Part shown: positions 7,196-15,208 of the stretch, one piece after another | How the letters are laid out: each line of letters begins with the position of its first letter | Numbering within the stretch: position 1 is the first letter of the stretch | NCBI GenBank assembly: GCA_044326545.1 | Contig: JBIRBM010000004.1 | Coordinates: 76,565-140,564 of the forward strand | Direction: 5' to 3' | DNA length: 64,000 nucleotides | Origin: JANWJE01 sp044326545 | Lineage (GTDB): Bacteria > Chlamydiota > Chlamydiia > Chlamydiales > Parachlamydiaceae | Translations under genes and position numbers: made by a program | Notes under the pieces: model-generated | Told to the model about the DNA's origin: nothing | What the model saw: the letters and a program-made list of their open reading frames with translations, nothing else | Databases searched by the model: none

Positions 7196-7717
7196 ATGTC
7201 TAAAGGAAAAGGATCAGAAGATCAAGAAAAAGAGAGTAGAGGAGGTTTTTTGGGAGGGTTTATCGACCTGATTGAAAAGCTTGGAGAATTAGCAGAAAAA
7301 GGAGAAGGACTATCAAAAACAACACATTTTAATTTTAAAGATAACAAAACGAACAGAAACCACGAAGGCGTCTATGGTTTTTCTATTAAAACATGCGGTG
7401 GAAAAGATGAGGTAAAAGTTGAACCATTCGGCAACATCCATAAAGACAAAAAATCGGGACGCACGATTATCCATGAAATTAGGGAACCTCTCGTAGATAT
7501 TCTAGAAGAAGAAGATTATACACTCGTTATCGCTGAAATTCCTGGTATTTCCCTAGAAAATATAAAGCTTGACCTCGTGGAAAATGTCCTCACCATCAGT
7601 GCTGAAGCAGGAGAAAATAGGTATAAAAAAGAGATCATTCTTCCTAAGAAATATAAAAAAGAAAACATGACGATTTCTTGTAACAATGGAATCTTAAACA
7701 TTAAATGCGTCGATTAA
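7196..7717 (+). CDS. gvpH: Gas vesicle protein GvpH (Hsp20/alpha-crystallin type)
   Basis: 173 residues. The N-terminal part is Gly/Lys-rich with the GvpH-like GVYGFSIKTCGG...VEPFGNI motif (about 61-83). The C-terminal 80 residues form an alpha-crystallin domain (REPLVDILEEEDYTLVIAEI, PGISLENIKLDL, NVLTISAEA, NNGILNIKC). In halophilic archaea GvpH is an Hsp20-like chaperone in gas vesicle production. A good ribosome binding site (AAGGAG) precedes the ATG. The stop codon is one base from the start of the CDC48-like gene, so both are probably translated together. Confidence 0.88.
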   Translation: MSKGKGSEDQEKESRGGFLGGFIDLIEKLGELAEKGEGLSKTTHFNFKDNKTNRNHEGVYGFSIKTCGGKDEVKVEPFGNIHKDKKSGRTIIHEIREPLVDILEEEDYTLVIAEIPGISLENIKLDLVENVLTISAEAGENRYKKEIILPKKYKKENMTISCNNGILNIKCVD

Positions 7718-7718
7718 C

Positions 7719-9824
7719 ATGAAAAAAAATCATCTAAAAGTCGCAGAAGCTTTGAGTAAAGATGTCGGTCGCTCTTTAGCGAGAATCGATCTGGAAGACC
7801 AAAAACGACTAGGCATCGCCATTGGCGATATTATCGAAATTTCCGGAAAAGGAAAAACGTGTTGTAGAGTAATGCCAGCTCACAAGGAATCAAGAGGTCT
7901 GTCATGTATACAATTGGATGGCCTCTCGCGAGACAACGCCGATATTGCAATTGGCGAACCCGTCATGATCAAAAAAGTGATCTGTCCATCAGCTGAAAGC
8001 GTCAGTTTAGCTCCCATCAATTCAGAGCAATTAGACAGAGACCTCAAATACATCGGAACTTTATTAGATGGCCTACCAGTCCTAGAAAATAACCGCATCA
8101 GGGCAACTCTTTTTGGAAATCGCTTTATTGAATTCCTTGTCGAAAAAACGGTGCCTGATGGCCCCGTGATGATTCACCCGAATACAAAACTGATGATCAC
8201 AGGGAAACGAAATGAAAAAGAAGGATATATTGTGTCTTACGAAGATATTGGAGGAGTGAAGCCCCAGCTGCAGCGAATTAGAGAAATGATTGAACTCCCT
8301 ATTCGATTTCCTGAAGTATTCGAGCAATTAGGAATCGATGCTCCAAAAGGGGTTTTGATGTATGGACCGCCGGGCTGTGGAAAAACATTAATCGCACGTG
8401 CGATCGCGCAGGAATGCGATGCTAATTTTTTTTCCATTAATGGACCTGAAATCATTCATAAATTCTATGGAGAAAGTGAGGCTCACCTTCGGAAAATCTT
8501 TGAGGAGGCGGCAAAATCAAGTCCCAGTATTATATTCATTGATGAAATTGATGCGATTGCCCCTAAAAGAGAGAAAGTGGTTGGAGATGTCGAAAAAAGG
8601 GTTGTTGCACAGTTACTTGCCATGATGGATGGGCTAAACAGAAGAAACAATGTGATTGTCATTGCTGCAACAAATATTCCAAACGCATTAGACCCTGCCT
8701 TAAGGAGGCCTGGGAGGTTTGATAGAGAAATTGTCATTCCCATTCCGGATAGTAAGGGTCGTTTAGAAATTCTTGAAATTCATAGTCGAGGAATGCCTCT
8801 TTCAAAAGATGTTAATTTAAGGCATGTTGCATCAATTACCCACGGATTTGTTGGAGCTGACTTAGAAGCTCTTTGCAGAGAATCGGCAATGGTTTGCCTG
8901 CGCCGTCTTCTTCCCAATATTGATTTTTCTTTGCATCGCATTCCGTATGAGCAGTTAGTCAAATTAGAAGTGTGCATGGATGATGTATTATTAGCATTGC
9001 GCGAAGTTGAGCCTTCTGCCATTAGAGAAGTGTTTGTTGAATTACCGGATGTACACTGGCAAGACGTGGGAGGGTTAGATAGCATCAAAGAAAAATTGCA
9101 AGCTGCCGTTGACTGGCCATTAAATCATGCAGATTTGTTTAAAAAAGCTGCAATACGCCCTCCCAAAGGAATTTTGATGGCTGGCCCACCCGGCTGCGGC
9201 AAAACATTACTCGCAAAGGCCGTTGCAAATGAAAGTCAAGTCAATTTTATTTCAGTTAAAGGCCCTTCCCTTATGTCGAAATATATTGGCGAATCAGAAA
9301 GTGCCATTCGGGACGTTTTTCACAAAGCTAGACAAGCTGCTCCTTGCATTATTTTCTTCGATGAAATCGATGGAATTACCCCCATACGCAGCTCTAGTGG
9401 AAGTGACTCTCACGTTTCTGATCGTGTTCTCAGTCAATTTCTGACTGAAATGGATGGAATTGAGGATTTGATAGGAGTTGTCGTATTGGCAGCAACAAAT
9501 CGACTCGACTGCATCGATCCTGCATTGCTTCGTCCCGGCCGCTTTGATGAGATTGTCGAAATTCATTTACCCAATTCTCAAGATAGAAAAGCAATCTTTG
9601 AAGTGCATTTCAAAGATAAGCCATTGAGCGAAGAGATAAATCTTCAGTTATTGGTTGACCAATCTGAAGGATTTAGTGGAGCTGATATTGCTTCTGTCTA
9701 TATGAAAGCAGCATTTTTTGCCATTCGCCGCGCAAAGAACGATCATCAAGATGTGGTTGTTGAAAGGGGGGATATTGATCAAGCCATGCATCTAATCAAA
9801 GCCCGCTTATTGGAGGAAAAATGA
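7719..9824 (+). CDS. CDC48/VCP-like double AAA+ ATPase of the gas vesicle operon
   Basis: 701 residues with full CDC48 architecture: an N-terminal double-psi barrel domain (RSLARIDLEDQKRLGIAIGD), D1 with Walker A GPPGCGKT near 216 and Walker B IIFIDEIDAI, and D2 with Walker A GPPGCGKT near 488 and Walker B IIFFDEIDGI. Both arginine-finger regions (ALRRPGRFD and ALLRPGRFD) are present. The family unfolds or extracts proteins using ATP. CDC48-like ATPases are typical of archaea and eukaryotes but also occur in some bacterial gas vesicle clusters. Its stop overlaps the next gene (ATGA), so it is embedded in the gvp operon and probably remodels Gvp proteins. Confidence 0.93.
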   Translation: MKKNHLKVAEALSKDVGRSLARIDLEDQKRLGIAIGDIIEISGKGKTCCRVMPAHKESRGLSCIQLDGLSRDNADIAIGEPVMIKKVICPSAESVSLAPINSEQLDRDLKYIGTLLDGLPVLENNRIRATLFGNRFIEFLVEKTVPDGPVMIHPNTKLMITGKRNEKEGYIVSYEDIGGVKPQLQRIREMIELPIRFPEVFEQLGIDAPKGVLMYGPPGCGKTLIARAIAQECDANFFSINGPEIIHKFYGESEAHLRKIFEEAAKSSPSIIFIDEIDAIAPKREKVVGDVEKRVVAQLLAMMDGLNRRNNVIVIAATNIPNALDPALRRPGRFDREIVIPIPDSKGRLEILEIHSRGMPLSKDVNLRHVASITHGFVGADLEALCRESAMVCLRRLLPNIDFSLHRIPYEQLVKLEVCMDDVLLALREVEPSAIREVFVELPDVHWQDVGGLDSIKEKLQAAVDWPLNHADLFKKAAIRPPKGILMAGPPGCGKTLLAKAVANESQVNFISVKGPSLMSKYIGESESAIRDVFHKARQAAPCIIFFDEIDGITPIRSSSGSDSHVSDRVLSQFLTEMDGIEDLIGVVVLAATNRLDCIDPALLRPGRFDEIVEIHLPNSQDRKAIFEVHFKDKPLSEEINLQLLVDQSEGFSGADIASVYMKAAFFAIRRAKNDHQDVVVERGDIDQAMHLIKARLLEEK

Positions 9825-10684
9825 CATTGATTTTCCTCGATAACAGTGATGGACCATCCGAGGAAAATGAGCAGACAGGGCTTTATCTCTACTGTTTTGC
9901 TCACGCTAATTCTTTGGATCAATTAACAACATTAGGGACTCGCGAATCCCCCATTTTCGTCAAACCTTTTCAACATCTTCTAGCAATACTGAAAAGAGTT
10001 CCTCTTGAGGAATTTTGTGGAATTGATGCTGAAAAAAACATGCAAGAACTCTCTTGGCTTGTGCCTAGAGTACACGAGCACGAGGCCATCATTGAACAAT
10101 CGATGGCTTATTCACCCGTCTTTCCGGCTCCTTTCGGAACAATATTTTCGTCAGCTGATGCTTTGATGAGTTTTTTTGAAATCAATTATGATGTCATGAT
10201 TGATTTTTTGAATAAAATGACGCTAATGGAGGAATGGGGCGTAAAAGGACTCTTTAATAAAGAGAAGGCCAAAAATCGCCTTCTAGAATTAAAAATCGCC
10301 GAGAACGCACCTTATCTCGATACCTTAAAAAAAGGGATGCGATATTTTCAAGAAAAAAAAATTGAAAAAGAGCTCGACGCCATGCTCTCACATCTCTTGC
10401 AAAAAATTTTAAACGATGAATTAAATGCATTAAGCGAAAACGCGGTTTCTATAGTGAAAAGGAAAGTTGTTCAAGGAATATCTGGTGGTCATGACAAAAT
10501 TGTCGCGAATTGGGCTTTTCTCATTCATCATCATCAATCTGATTTTTTTAAAATGAAACTTGCATCCATTAACGCGACTCATCAAGAAGAGGGAATTCAT
10601 TTCGAAATGTCAGGACCATGGCCCCCCTATAGCTTCTGTCCTCCTCTTTCTGGAGTAAAACCTTCGAACGTGGCATCACTTTGA
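9821..10684 (+). CDS. Gas vesicle protein GvpF/GvpL family, copy 1
   Basis: 287 residues. The GvpL/GvpF family marks are a start with LYLYCFAHA, a central PVFPAPFGTIFSS segment and a C-terminal SGPWPPYSFCP. These soluble proteins bind GvpA monomers and guide nucleation. Translation is coupled to the CDC48-like gene by a four-base ATGA overlap, and to the next gvpF/L gene by a TTGA overlap. A 15-residue tail after the motif is unique to this copy. Whether it is the GvpF or the GvpL equivalent cannot be decided from sequence alone. Confidence 0.9.
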   Translation: MTLIFLDNSDGPSEENEQTGLYLYCFAHANSLDQLTTLGTRESPIFVKPFQHLLAILKRVPLEEFCGIDAEKNMQELSWLVPRVHEHEAIIEQSMAYSPVFPAPFGTIFSSADALMSFFEINYDVMIDFLNKMTLMEEWGVKGLFNKEKAKNRLLELKIAENAPYLDTLKKGMRYFQEKKIEKELDAMLSHLLQKILNDELNALSENAVSIVKRKVVQGISGGHDKIVANWAFLIHHHQSDFFKMKLASINATHQEEGIHFEMSGPWPPYSFCPPLSGVKPSNVASL

Positions 10685-11412
10685 ACAACATGCTTCTTCT
10701 CTATTGTGTCATTCGTCATCCAAACGTAGGACTTCATTTTCTTGATCAAATTCGAGGTCTTGACGAAACGCCCGTTGAATTTATCCTATTGCGGGATCTT
10801 TTGGCTGTCGTATCTCCGATTTCAGTCAAAAGCCCCTCCCCAACACACGCACAATTGATCACCTATGAAAAAGTGATCGCATCCCTTTTGTCGAATCCTG
10901 CGATTCAAGCAGTGGTCCCGATGAGATACGGATCTTTTTTCCATACGAGATCTTCAATACGTGATGCGTTAGACAATCAATTTTCGATGTACGACAAGCT
11001 GTTGTTTGAGCTTAATGGATGCATAGAAATGGGCATTCGCTTTCTCATTCCAATCCCTCCCTCCTCTTTCCTTACCCCTTCTAAAATAGATATTGTATCA
11101 GGTAAATCATACTTAGAATCGCTGCGTTTACGTTTTGCCAAAGAGGAATGCATTCCTGAAGCTATTCAAAAATATCAAAAGCATTTCTGCGACGCATTTT
11201 CCGGGCTATTTAAAAAATATAAATTAGAATGCCCCGATTCTTCTCAAAATAAGATCGACAATAGACTCCCCTCTCTCTATTTTCTTGTAGAAAAAAAAAC
11301 GGTCACACTATTCAAGGAGACTTTTGAGCGTACAATAAGAAATATGCCGGATGAGGAGCAAACAAAAATTTTATTAAATGGTCCTTGGGCTCCTTATAAT
11401 TTTGTTTCTTGA
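10681..11412 (+). CDS. Gas vesicle protein GvpF/GvpL family, copy 2
   Basis: 243 residues from TTG 10681, which overlaps the previous stop codon (TTGA); an ATG at 10690 is the alternative. N-terminal MLLLYCVIRHPN, central VVPMRYGSFF and C-terminal LNGPWAPYNFVS identify the GvpF/L family. Diverged from copy 1 and from copy 3 at 13136. Last gene of the tightly overlapping set gvpH - CDC48-like - gvpF/L - gvpF/L; a promoter for gvpA2 follows. Confidence 0.9.
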   Translation: MNNMLLLYCVIRHPNVGLHFLDQIRGLDETPVEFILLRDLLAVVSPISVKSPSPTHAQLITYEKVIASLLSNPAIQAVVPMRYGSFFHTRSSIRDALDNQFSMYDKLLFELNGCIEMGIRFLIPIPPSSFLTPSKIDIVSGKSYLESLRLRFAKEECIPEAIQKYQKHFCDAFSGLFKKYKLECPDSSQNKIDNRLPSLYFLVEKKTVTLFKETFERTIRNMPDEEQTKILLNGPWAPYNFVS

Positions 11413-11506
11413 CTGATCTTAGAGGATCTGTTCATAATACGTTGAAAATAAGTCGATATCAATATGAAAAAAAAGAAACATTGTTTTAAATATATTATTA
11501 TTATTT

Positions 11507-11512
11507 TATAAT
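11507..11512 (+). promoter_or_regulatory. -10 box candidate for gvpA2
   Basis: A perfect TATAAT sits in a run of alternating A/T about 92 bases before the gvpA2 start. The nearest -35 candidate, TTGTTT (11481-11486), is 20 bases away, longer than ideal. This would give an untranslated leader of about 85 bases. Confidence 0.5.
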
Positions 11513-11603
11513 GAGGGTATGAAGCATCCTAAATGCGAAACGAAGCGGTTAGCCGCTTTTCTGTCATATGTCGTTATTAACACTATATCTTAAAGAGGCT
11601 TTT

Positions 11604-11822
11604 ATGGCAAAAGTACATAATTCCACAGATTCTTCCAGTTTAGCAGAAGTTGTTGACAGAATCTTAGATAAAGGGATTGTCATTGATGTGTGGGCTAAAG
11701 TATCCCTAGTAGGGATTGAGCTTATTTCAATTGAGGCTAGAATTGTGATTGCCTCTGTTGAAACCTACTTGAAATATGCCGAAGCAATCGGTTTAACAGC
11801 TTCAGCTGCAGCTCCTGCTTAG
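11604..11822 (+). CDS. gvpA: Gas vesicle structural protein GvpA, copy 2
   Basis: 72 residues from the ATG at 11604; an in-frame ATG at 11568 would add 12 residues with no family counterpart. It differs from gvpA1 only by Ile41 instead of Val41. The Shine-Dalgarno is AAAGAGG where gvpA1 has AAGGAGG, one base weaker, so the copies may be translated at different rates. Opposite strand to gvpA1, 6.2 kb away. Its own TATAAT lies upstream and stable hairpins lie downstream, so it may form a one-gene abundant transcript with partial read-through to the second gvpC-like gene. Confidence 0.98.
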   Translation: MAKVHNSTDSSSLAEVVDRILDKGIVIDVWAKVSLVGIELISIEARIVIASVETYLKYAEAIGLTASAAAPA

Positions 11823-11831
11823 CAAATAGTG

Positions 11832-11859
11832 ATGAGATGTCCTGTGGAGACATCGTCAT
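11832..11859 (+). terminator. Hairpin after gvpA2 (partial terminator or attenuator)
   Basis: ATGA-GATGTC pairs with GACATCGTCAT around a short loop, starting 10 bases after the gvpA2 stop. No T run follows, so complete termination is doubtful. Confidence 0.5.
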
Positions 11860-11860
11860 G

Positions 11861-12010
11861 GTAAGCTGTTTCAAAGCCCGGAGGCCGACTAAACGTTAAA
11901 CACTCACGTTTACGCAACGGGAGTGCGGTTTGGGTTAACCAAATAGCGCTCCCTGTGTGTAAACCTGAGTTAGAAATGTCGAAAAAATATCGCCCGGCTT
12001 ACAGCTTACT
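11861..12010. repeat. Nested palindromic element (GGAG-GCG-TTTGG family)
   Basis: The outer arms GTAAGCTGT...AAGCCCGG and CCCGGCTTACAGCTTAC pair. The inner arms GTTTACGCAACGGGAG...TTTGG and CCAAATAGCGCTCCCTG...GTAAAC pair as well. The core GGAGTGCGGTTTGG links it to elements at 13964-14160, 15629-15699 and 52601-52770. Confidence 0.7.
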
Positions 12011-12131
12011 TGAAAGCTCCCTGCGTTGAGAAATCAAAAGCGACGGTGTATTGTAGAATACAGCCCTATTTTCGATTTCTCAAGCCTGGGGCTTTTAGGT
12101 TTCAATTTATCATGAACAAGAGGGTTAGATT

Positions 12132-12449
12132 ATGAACCTTACACATCAGATGATAGACTTAAAAAAGAACATCGAATTGCTCAGAGACAGGCGATTCGAA
12201 CTGATTAGAAACATCAAGAACGATGTAGAGGAACTAAGGGTTTCTGTTCTTAAGACCCGAAAAAATTTCAATACAACACAACAGATTTCTGCAGACCAAG
12301 ACAGAAAGGATCGCAAACATTTTGTTCAGGGCATCAAGCATTTTGTTTTTGATCTTAAATCTTCTGTCAACCAATTTCGACGCAAATTATCGACAGATCT
12401 TGTGGGTGCTCGGAATGCATGGCTTTCTACTGGTGAAAAAAAAAATTGA
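12132..12449 (+). CDS. GvpC-like protein, short paralog
   Basis: 105 residues, clearly paralogous to the first 90 residues of the gvpC-like protein at 4305-4892: both have an M.LT..M.DL start, LR..RFELI, VLKTR, a central D..F..DLK..V..FR segment and LGAR.AW near the end. This copy lacks the HVEEHVKP repeats. The charged helical repeat pattern suits a rod that lies on the gas vesicle surface. Ribosome binding site AGAGGG. It follows gvpA2 exactly as the longer paralog follows gvpA1, so the gvpA-gvpC pair was probably duplicated as a unit. Confidence 0.7.
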   Translation: MNLTHQMIDLKKNIELLRDRRFELIRNIKNDVEELRVSVLKTRKNFNTTQQISADQDRKDRKHFVQGIKHFVFDLKSSVNQFRRKLSTDLVGARNAWLSTGEKKN

Positions 12450-12828
12450 CATGTGTGAAATAGCATGGCGTGAAATATGAGGGTCATGCTAATTTAATTT
12501 TATAAATAAATTTCATCAATCGCAGGTACCTAACCCTTGGTTTCTTTCCCTTTAACCGCTTCCTCCCCTGCTTAAGTGTGGGGGATTGAAGTTTTGCTTT
12601 TTTGATGATCTCAAAGCCTGGGAATCTGATTATCGAAAATAAGTTCATATTATTTATATGACCCTATTTTCGATCATGAAATCACGACAGCTCTGAAGTG
12701 TCTCAAAACGCAAATTTTCAACGCCCGACAGGATAAACACACTGCACTTCTCTATGAAATTAAGCGATGATCACTTGCGTGTGCAAATGATCTTTTGTCT
12801 AAAACTAACATTAAACGGACATCATATT
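12450..12828. other. Spacer with two hairpins before the zinc-ribbon gene
   Basis: About 380 bases with no gene. One hairpin at 12562-12585 (CCTCCCCTG-CTTAAG-TGTGGGGG) precedes a T-rich stretch. A second at 12628-12677 pairs GATTATCGAAAATA with TATTTTCGATCAT. The GGGGG-CTTAAG palindrome vaguely resembles IS200/IS605 end hairpins, but no transposase is near. Confidence 0.5.
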
Positions 12829-13149
12829 ATGAACATTAATTGCCTTTCATGCGGTTTCAAAATTGGGGTAGATGATTCTTATGAAGATTACGAGGGAGCA
12901 ATTCGTTGCCCGACATGCAAAACATTACTTGTGATTCAAATCGAGCATCATCGTGTAAAAAAAGTGTTATTTTCTTCTGGAAAAGAAGCAGAAACTGCCA
13001 TTCTGAATCTCTCTTTAAAGCCTGACAGTCCTGAAGGGTCGATTACACAAAGACTAGATTTAACACAAGATCACTCCACGACTAAAATTGAAAAAGAAGC
13101 AGAGTCACCAACTTACATTCATGAGACCACATCACATGTCCAACAATGA
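12829..13149 (+). CDS. Small zinc-ribbon protein of the gas vesicle cluster
   Basis: 106 residues from the ATG at 12829, chosen because the zinc ribbon then begins at the N-terminus; upstream starts would only add non-conserved residues. The first 45 residues hold two CxxC knuckles (CLSCGFKIGVDD; YEGAIRCPTCKTLL), and the remainder is a charged polar tail. Similar short N-terminal zinc ribbons with a DYEG motif occur in bacterial gas vesicle clusters as I recall. Its 3' end overlaps the start of the third gvpF/L by 14 bases, which supports co-translation. Role unknown; may bind a partner protein. Confidence 0.7.
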   Translation: MNINCLSCGFKIGVDDSYEDYEGAIRCPTCKTLLVIQIEHHRVKKVLFSSGKEAETAILNLSLKPDSPEGSITQRLDLTQDHSTTKIEKEAESPTYIHETTSHVQQ

Positions 13150-13876
13150 TTCCCTTTATTTTTATGCGATTATTGAAAATCAAGCGATTCCCAAGATCGA
13201 AGGGATAGACAAGCAGCCTGTTTACACGATTCCATTCGGGGAGGTTGCAGCAGTCGTGAGCGATCTTGGGTATCATAAAATCCGACCTGAGCGCCGCCAT
13301 CTTTCGGCGCACCAGACTGTTTTTCAAAAACTCATGGAAAGCACGACACCTTTGCCATTTGCATTTGGAATCATTCCAGAAAACAAGGCTGCGATTGAAA
13401 AAGTGATCAAAAAATACCATGACGAATTTTCTCAACAGCTCAAACACGTCTCCGGCAATGTAGAATTTGTTCTAAATGTCATTTGGAGTGTTCCTAATAT
13501 TTTTGACTATTTTATTTATATGGACGCAGAACTTAGGGAAACGCGCAATCAATTATTCAAACGTTCTCAGCAACCAAGCATAGATGAAAAAATTATTATA
13601 GGAAAACTTTTCGAAAAAAAATTAAATGAAAAACGAGAAGAAATTGCAGAACAAGTTGAAGAAGTGTTAAATAAATTTTGTGTTGAGATCAAACGCAAAG
13701 AATGTAAAAAAGAAAATCAGGCGTTAAGTTTAGCTTGCCTCGTATCGCGTGAAAAAGAGAAAGAATTCATAGAAGGAATCACGACTGTGGCCCAGTTTTT
13801 TGATAATAGCTATACATTCGATTACAATGGACCTTGGCCACCTCATCACTTTGTCAATATCACTCTTAAATTCTAA
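13136..13876 (+). CDS. Gas vesicle protein GvpF/GvpL family, copy 3
   Basis: 246 residues from the ATG at 13136, where the family pattern starts (SLYFYAIIENQ). PLPFAFGIIPENKAA in the middle and FDYNGPWPPHHFVNI at the end place it in GvpF/L. Two other copies are encoded at 9821 and 10681; this one is the most conventional in length and has a charged helical region near residues 150-205. Translation probably couples to the overlapping zinc-ribbon gene. Confidence 0.92.
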   Translation: MSNNDSLYFYAIIENQAIPKIEGIDKQPVYTIPFGEVAAVVSDLGYHKIRPERRHLSAHQTVFQKLMESTTPLPFAFGIIPENKAAIEKVIKKYHDEFSQQLKHVSGNVEFVLNVIWSVPNIFDYFIYMDAELRETRNQLFKRSQQPSIDEKIIIGKLFEKKLNEKREEIAEQVEEVLNKFCVEIKRKECKKENQALSLACLVSREKEKEFIEGITTVAQFFDNSYTFDYNGPWPPHHFVNITLKF

Positions 13877-14180
13877 ACATCTAATCAAAGAATTTTAAAG
13901 AGACTGGTTGGACTACACATCTTCTACTCGACAGGAAAAATTTCACGTTAAGTAGAAATTAACAACTCACCTGAAGGGCAAGGAGTGCGATTTGGGGTGA
14001 AGCCACAGGTCTCAAAGATTGAAAGTCGCAAGGAAGTCAATATTAAATATCCTCATTCGCACTTTGAGCTTGAATGAATAGAGATGACCTCCTTGCAAGC
14101 TTTCAACGCAAAGAGCTTTGGCTTCAGTCCAAATCGCACTCTTGGTGCTTCAGGTAAGTTTTTAAGATAGGTTTTTTCGT
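13877..14180. other. gvpF/L - gvpG spacer occupied by a palindromic element
   Basis: About 300 bases without a gene; most is the 197-bp nested palindrome at 13964-14160. The motif CATTCGCACTTTGAGCTTGAATGA sits at its centre, as at 15737 and, inverted, at 33302. Confidence 0.65.
13964..14160. repeat. 197-bp nested palindromic element
   Basis: The left arm AACTCACCTGAAG...CAAGGAGTGCGATTTGG pairs with the right arm CCAAATCGCACTCTTGG...CTTCAGGTAAGTT; the pairing continues inward (TCTCAAAGATTGAAAG / CTTTCAACGCAAAGAG). No coding capacity. Same family as 11861-12010, 15629-15699 and 52601-52770. Confidence 0.75.
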
Positions 14181-14543
14181 ATGGGAATTGTTGGCGACAT
14201 TTTATTCTTTCCTTTTAAGGGAATTTTTTTCATTTTTGAAGAAATCCATGAGGCTACGTTGAAAGCATTGAAGGAAGACGCAGAGCAAATCACAGAAAAT
14301 TTACGTAACCTCCATTTTATGCTTGAAAAAGGAGAGATTACAGAGGCTGAGTTTGATAATCGGGAGACAAAGCTTCTTGATCGCCTTGATCAAATCAATT
14401 TACAATTGAACGGTCCTCAAGAGGAAATGAGCAGTAATGATGATGACGATGATGACGATGAGGACGATGAGGACGATGAGGACGAGAGCGAGGAGGACGA
14501 TGACAATGATCATAACGAGAATCAACATCCTAAAGATAAATAA
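14181..14543 (+). CDS. gvpG: Gas vesicle protein GvpG with long acidic tail
   Basis: 120 residues. The first 80 match GvpG: a hydrophobic start (MGIVGDILFFPFKGIFFIFE), then EEIHEATLKAL and LEKGEITEAEFDNRETKLLDRLD. GvpG is an essential small assembly factor of the GvpF-M set. The last 35 residues are almost all Asp/Glu, encoded by imperfect GAT/GAC/GAG repeats (about 14437-14510); most known GvpG proteins end near residue 80-90. First gene of a compact set gvpG - gvpS - gvpK - gvpJ. Weak ribosome binding site. Confidence 0.92.
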   Translation: MGIVGDILFFPFKGIFFIFEEIHEATLKALKEDAEQITENLRNLHFMLEKGEITEAEFDNRETKLLDRLDQINLQLNGPQEEMSSNDDDDDDDEDDEDDEDESEEDDDNDHNENQHPKDK

Positions 14544-14557
14544 AAAAAGGAATCAAC

Positions 14558-14809
14558 ATGGGTGAATCATCTCGGGTTATCGCATGTCATCATAATCCAA
14601 AAGAACAACTTTCTGAGGAATTAGAACCTGTTACATTGTGTGAAGTGTTAGATCGCATCCTAAATAAAGGTGTTGTTGTCATGGGAGAAGTGACTCTTTC
14701 GGTTGCAAACATTGACCTCATCTATCTAAATGTCCAACTTCTTCTGACAACAATCGATCGCGCCCAACAACTCAAACAAAGCAATCCCATTGATCAAGAT
14801 GAAACCTGA
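14558..14809 (+). CDS. gvpS: Gas vesicle protein GvpS (GvpA family)
   Basis: 83 residues. The GvpA-fold core is VTLCEVLDRILNKGVVVMGE plus VTLSVANIDLIYLNVQLLL. The IDLIYL pattern matches GvpS of Bacillus (VDLVYLD), separating it from GvpJ (VELLTI) and GvpA. It is a minor GvpA-family protein thought to help nucleation or tip formation. AAGGAA lies upstream of the ATG. The stop codon overlaps the start of gvpK by 11 bases. Confidence 0.87.
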   Translation: MGESSRVIACHHNPKEQLSEELEPVTLCEVLDRILNKGVVVMGEVTLSVANIDLIYLNVQLLLTTIDRAQQLKQSNPIDQDET

Positions 14810-15131
14810 CATTAAATTAAACAATCAAGAGAGCTTCCCTTCAGAAGAAGTAGAAAATTTACAGCAAACAGTCAGTCAAGCCTTATCGAATTTCGATAAA
14901 AAAAATGGTCTTGCTAAACTGGTCTTAACCCTTGTCAAACTCCTTCATAATCTTCTTGAAAAACAAGCGGTTCGGCGGATGGAGGCAGGGACGCTTACAG
15001 ATGAAGAAATTGAGAATCTGGGATTGGCTTTGATGGATCAGTCCAACGAAATCAAACGACTGACGAAAGAATTTGGTCTTGCAGATGACGATCTAAATTT
15101 AGATTTAGGTCCATTAGGGAAATTAATGTAA
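14799..15131 (+). CDS. gvpK: Gas vesicle protein GvpK
   Basis: 110 residues from ATG 14799 (an in-frame TTG at 14790 is possible). The GvpK hallmark is a helical LAKLVLTLVKLLHNLLEKQA followed by VRRMEAGTLTDEEIENLGLA and a final GLADDDLNLDLGPLGKL. GvpK is an assembly factor conserved in most gas vesicle clusters. The start lies inside the end of gvpS, so translation is coupled. Confidence 0.93.
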   Translation: MKPDIKLNNQESFPSEEVENLQQTVSQALSNFDKKNGLAKLVLTLVKLLHNLLEKQAVRRMEAGTLTDEEIENLGLALMDQSNEIKRLTKEFGLADDDLNLDLGPLGKLM

Positions 15132-15208
15132 ATCCACATTCCGAGTTTTATCGTTAATCAAGGTTTACATAGAGAGAACACTAACATTAATATGAGGGGA
15201 TCATCATA

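Larger units (their letters stand above)
11823..12131. other. gvpA2 - gvpC-like spacer made of nested palindromes
   Basis: 309 bases without a gene, almost all inverted repeats: hairpin 11832-11859, the nested palindrome 11861-12010, and a hairpin formed by GAGAAATC (about 12031) and GATTTCTC (about 12074). Equivalent in position to the inverted repeat after gvpA1. Confidence 0.65.

Noticed and set aside
12562..12585. IS200/IS605 end hairpin (CCTCCCCTG-CTTAAG-TGTGGGGG)
   Set aside because: Only one hairpin, no TnpA or TnpB nearby; kept as a plain hairpin.
13964..14160. CRISPR array or tandem repeat
   Set aside because: The repeats are inverted arms of a single palindrome, with no regularly spaced direct repeats or cas genes.
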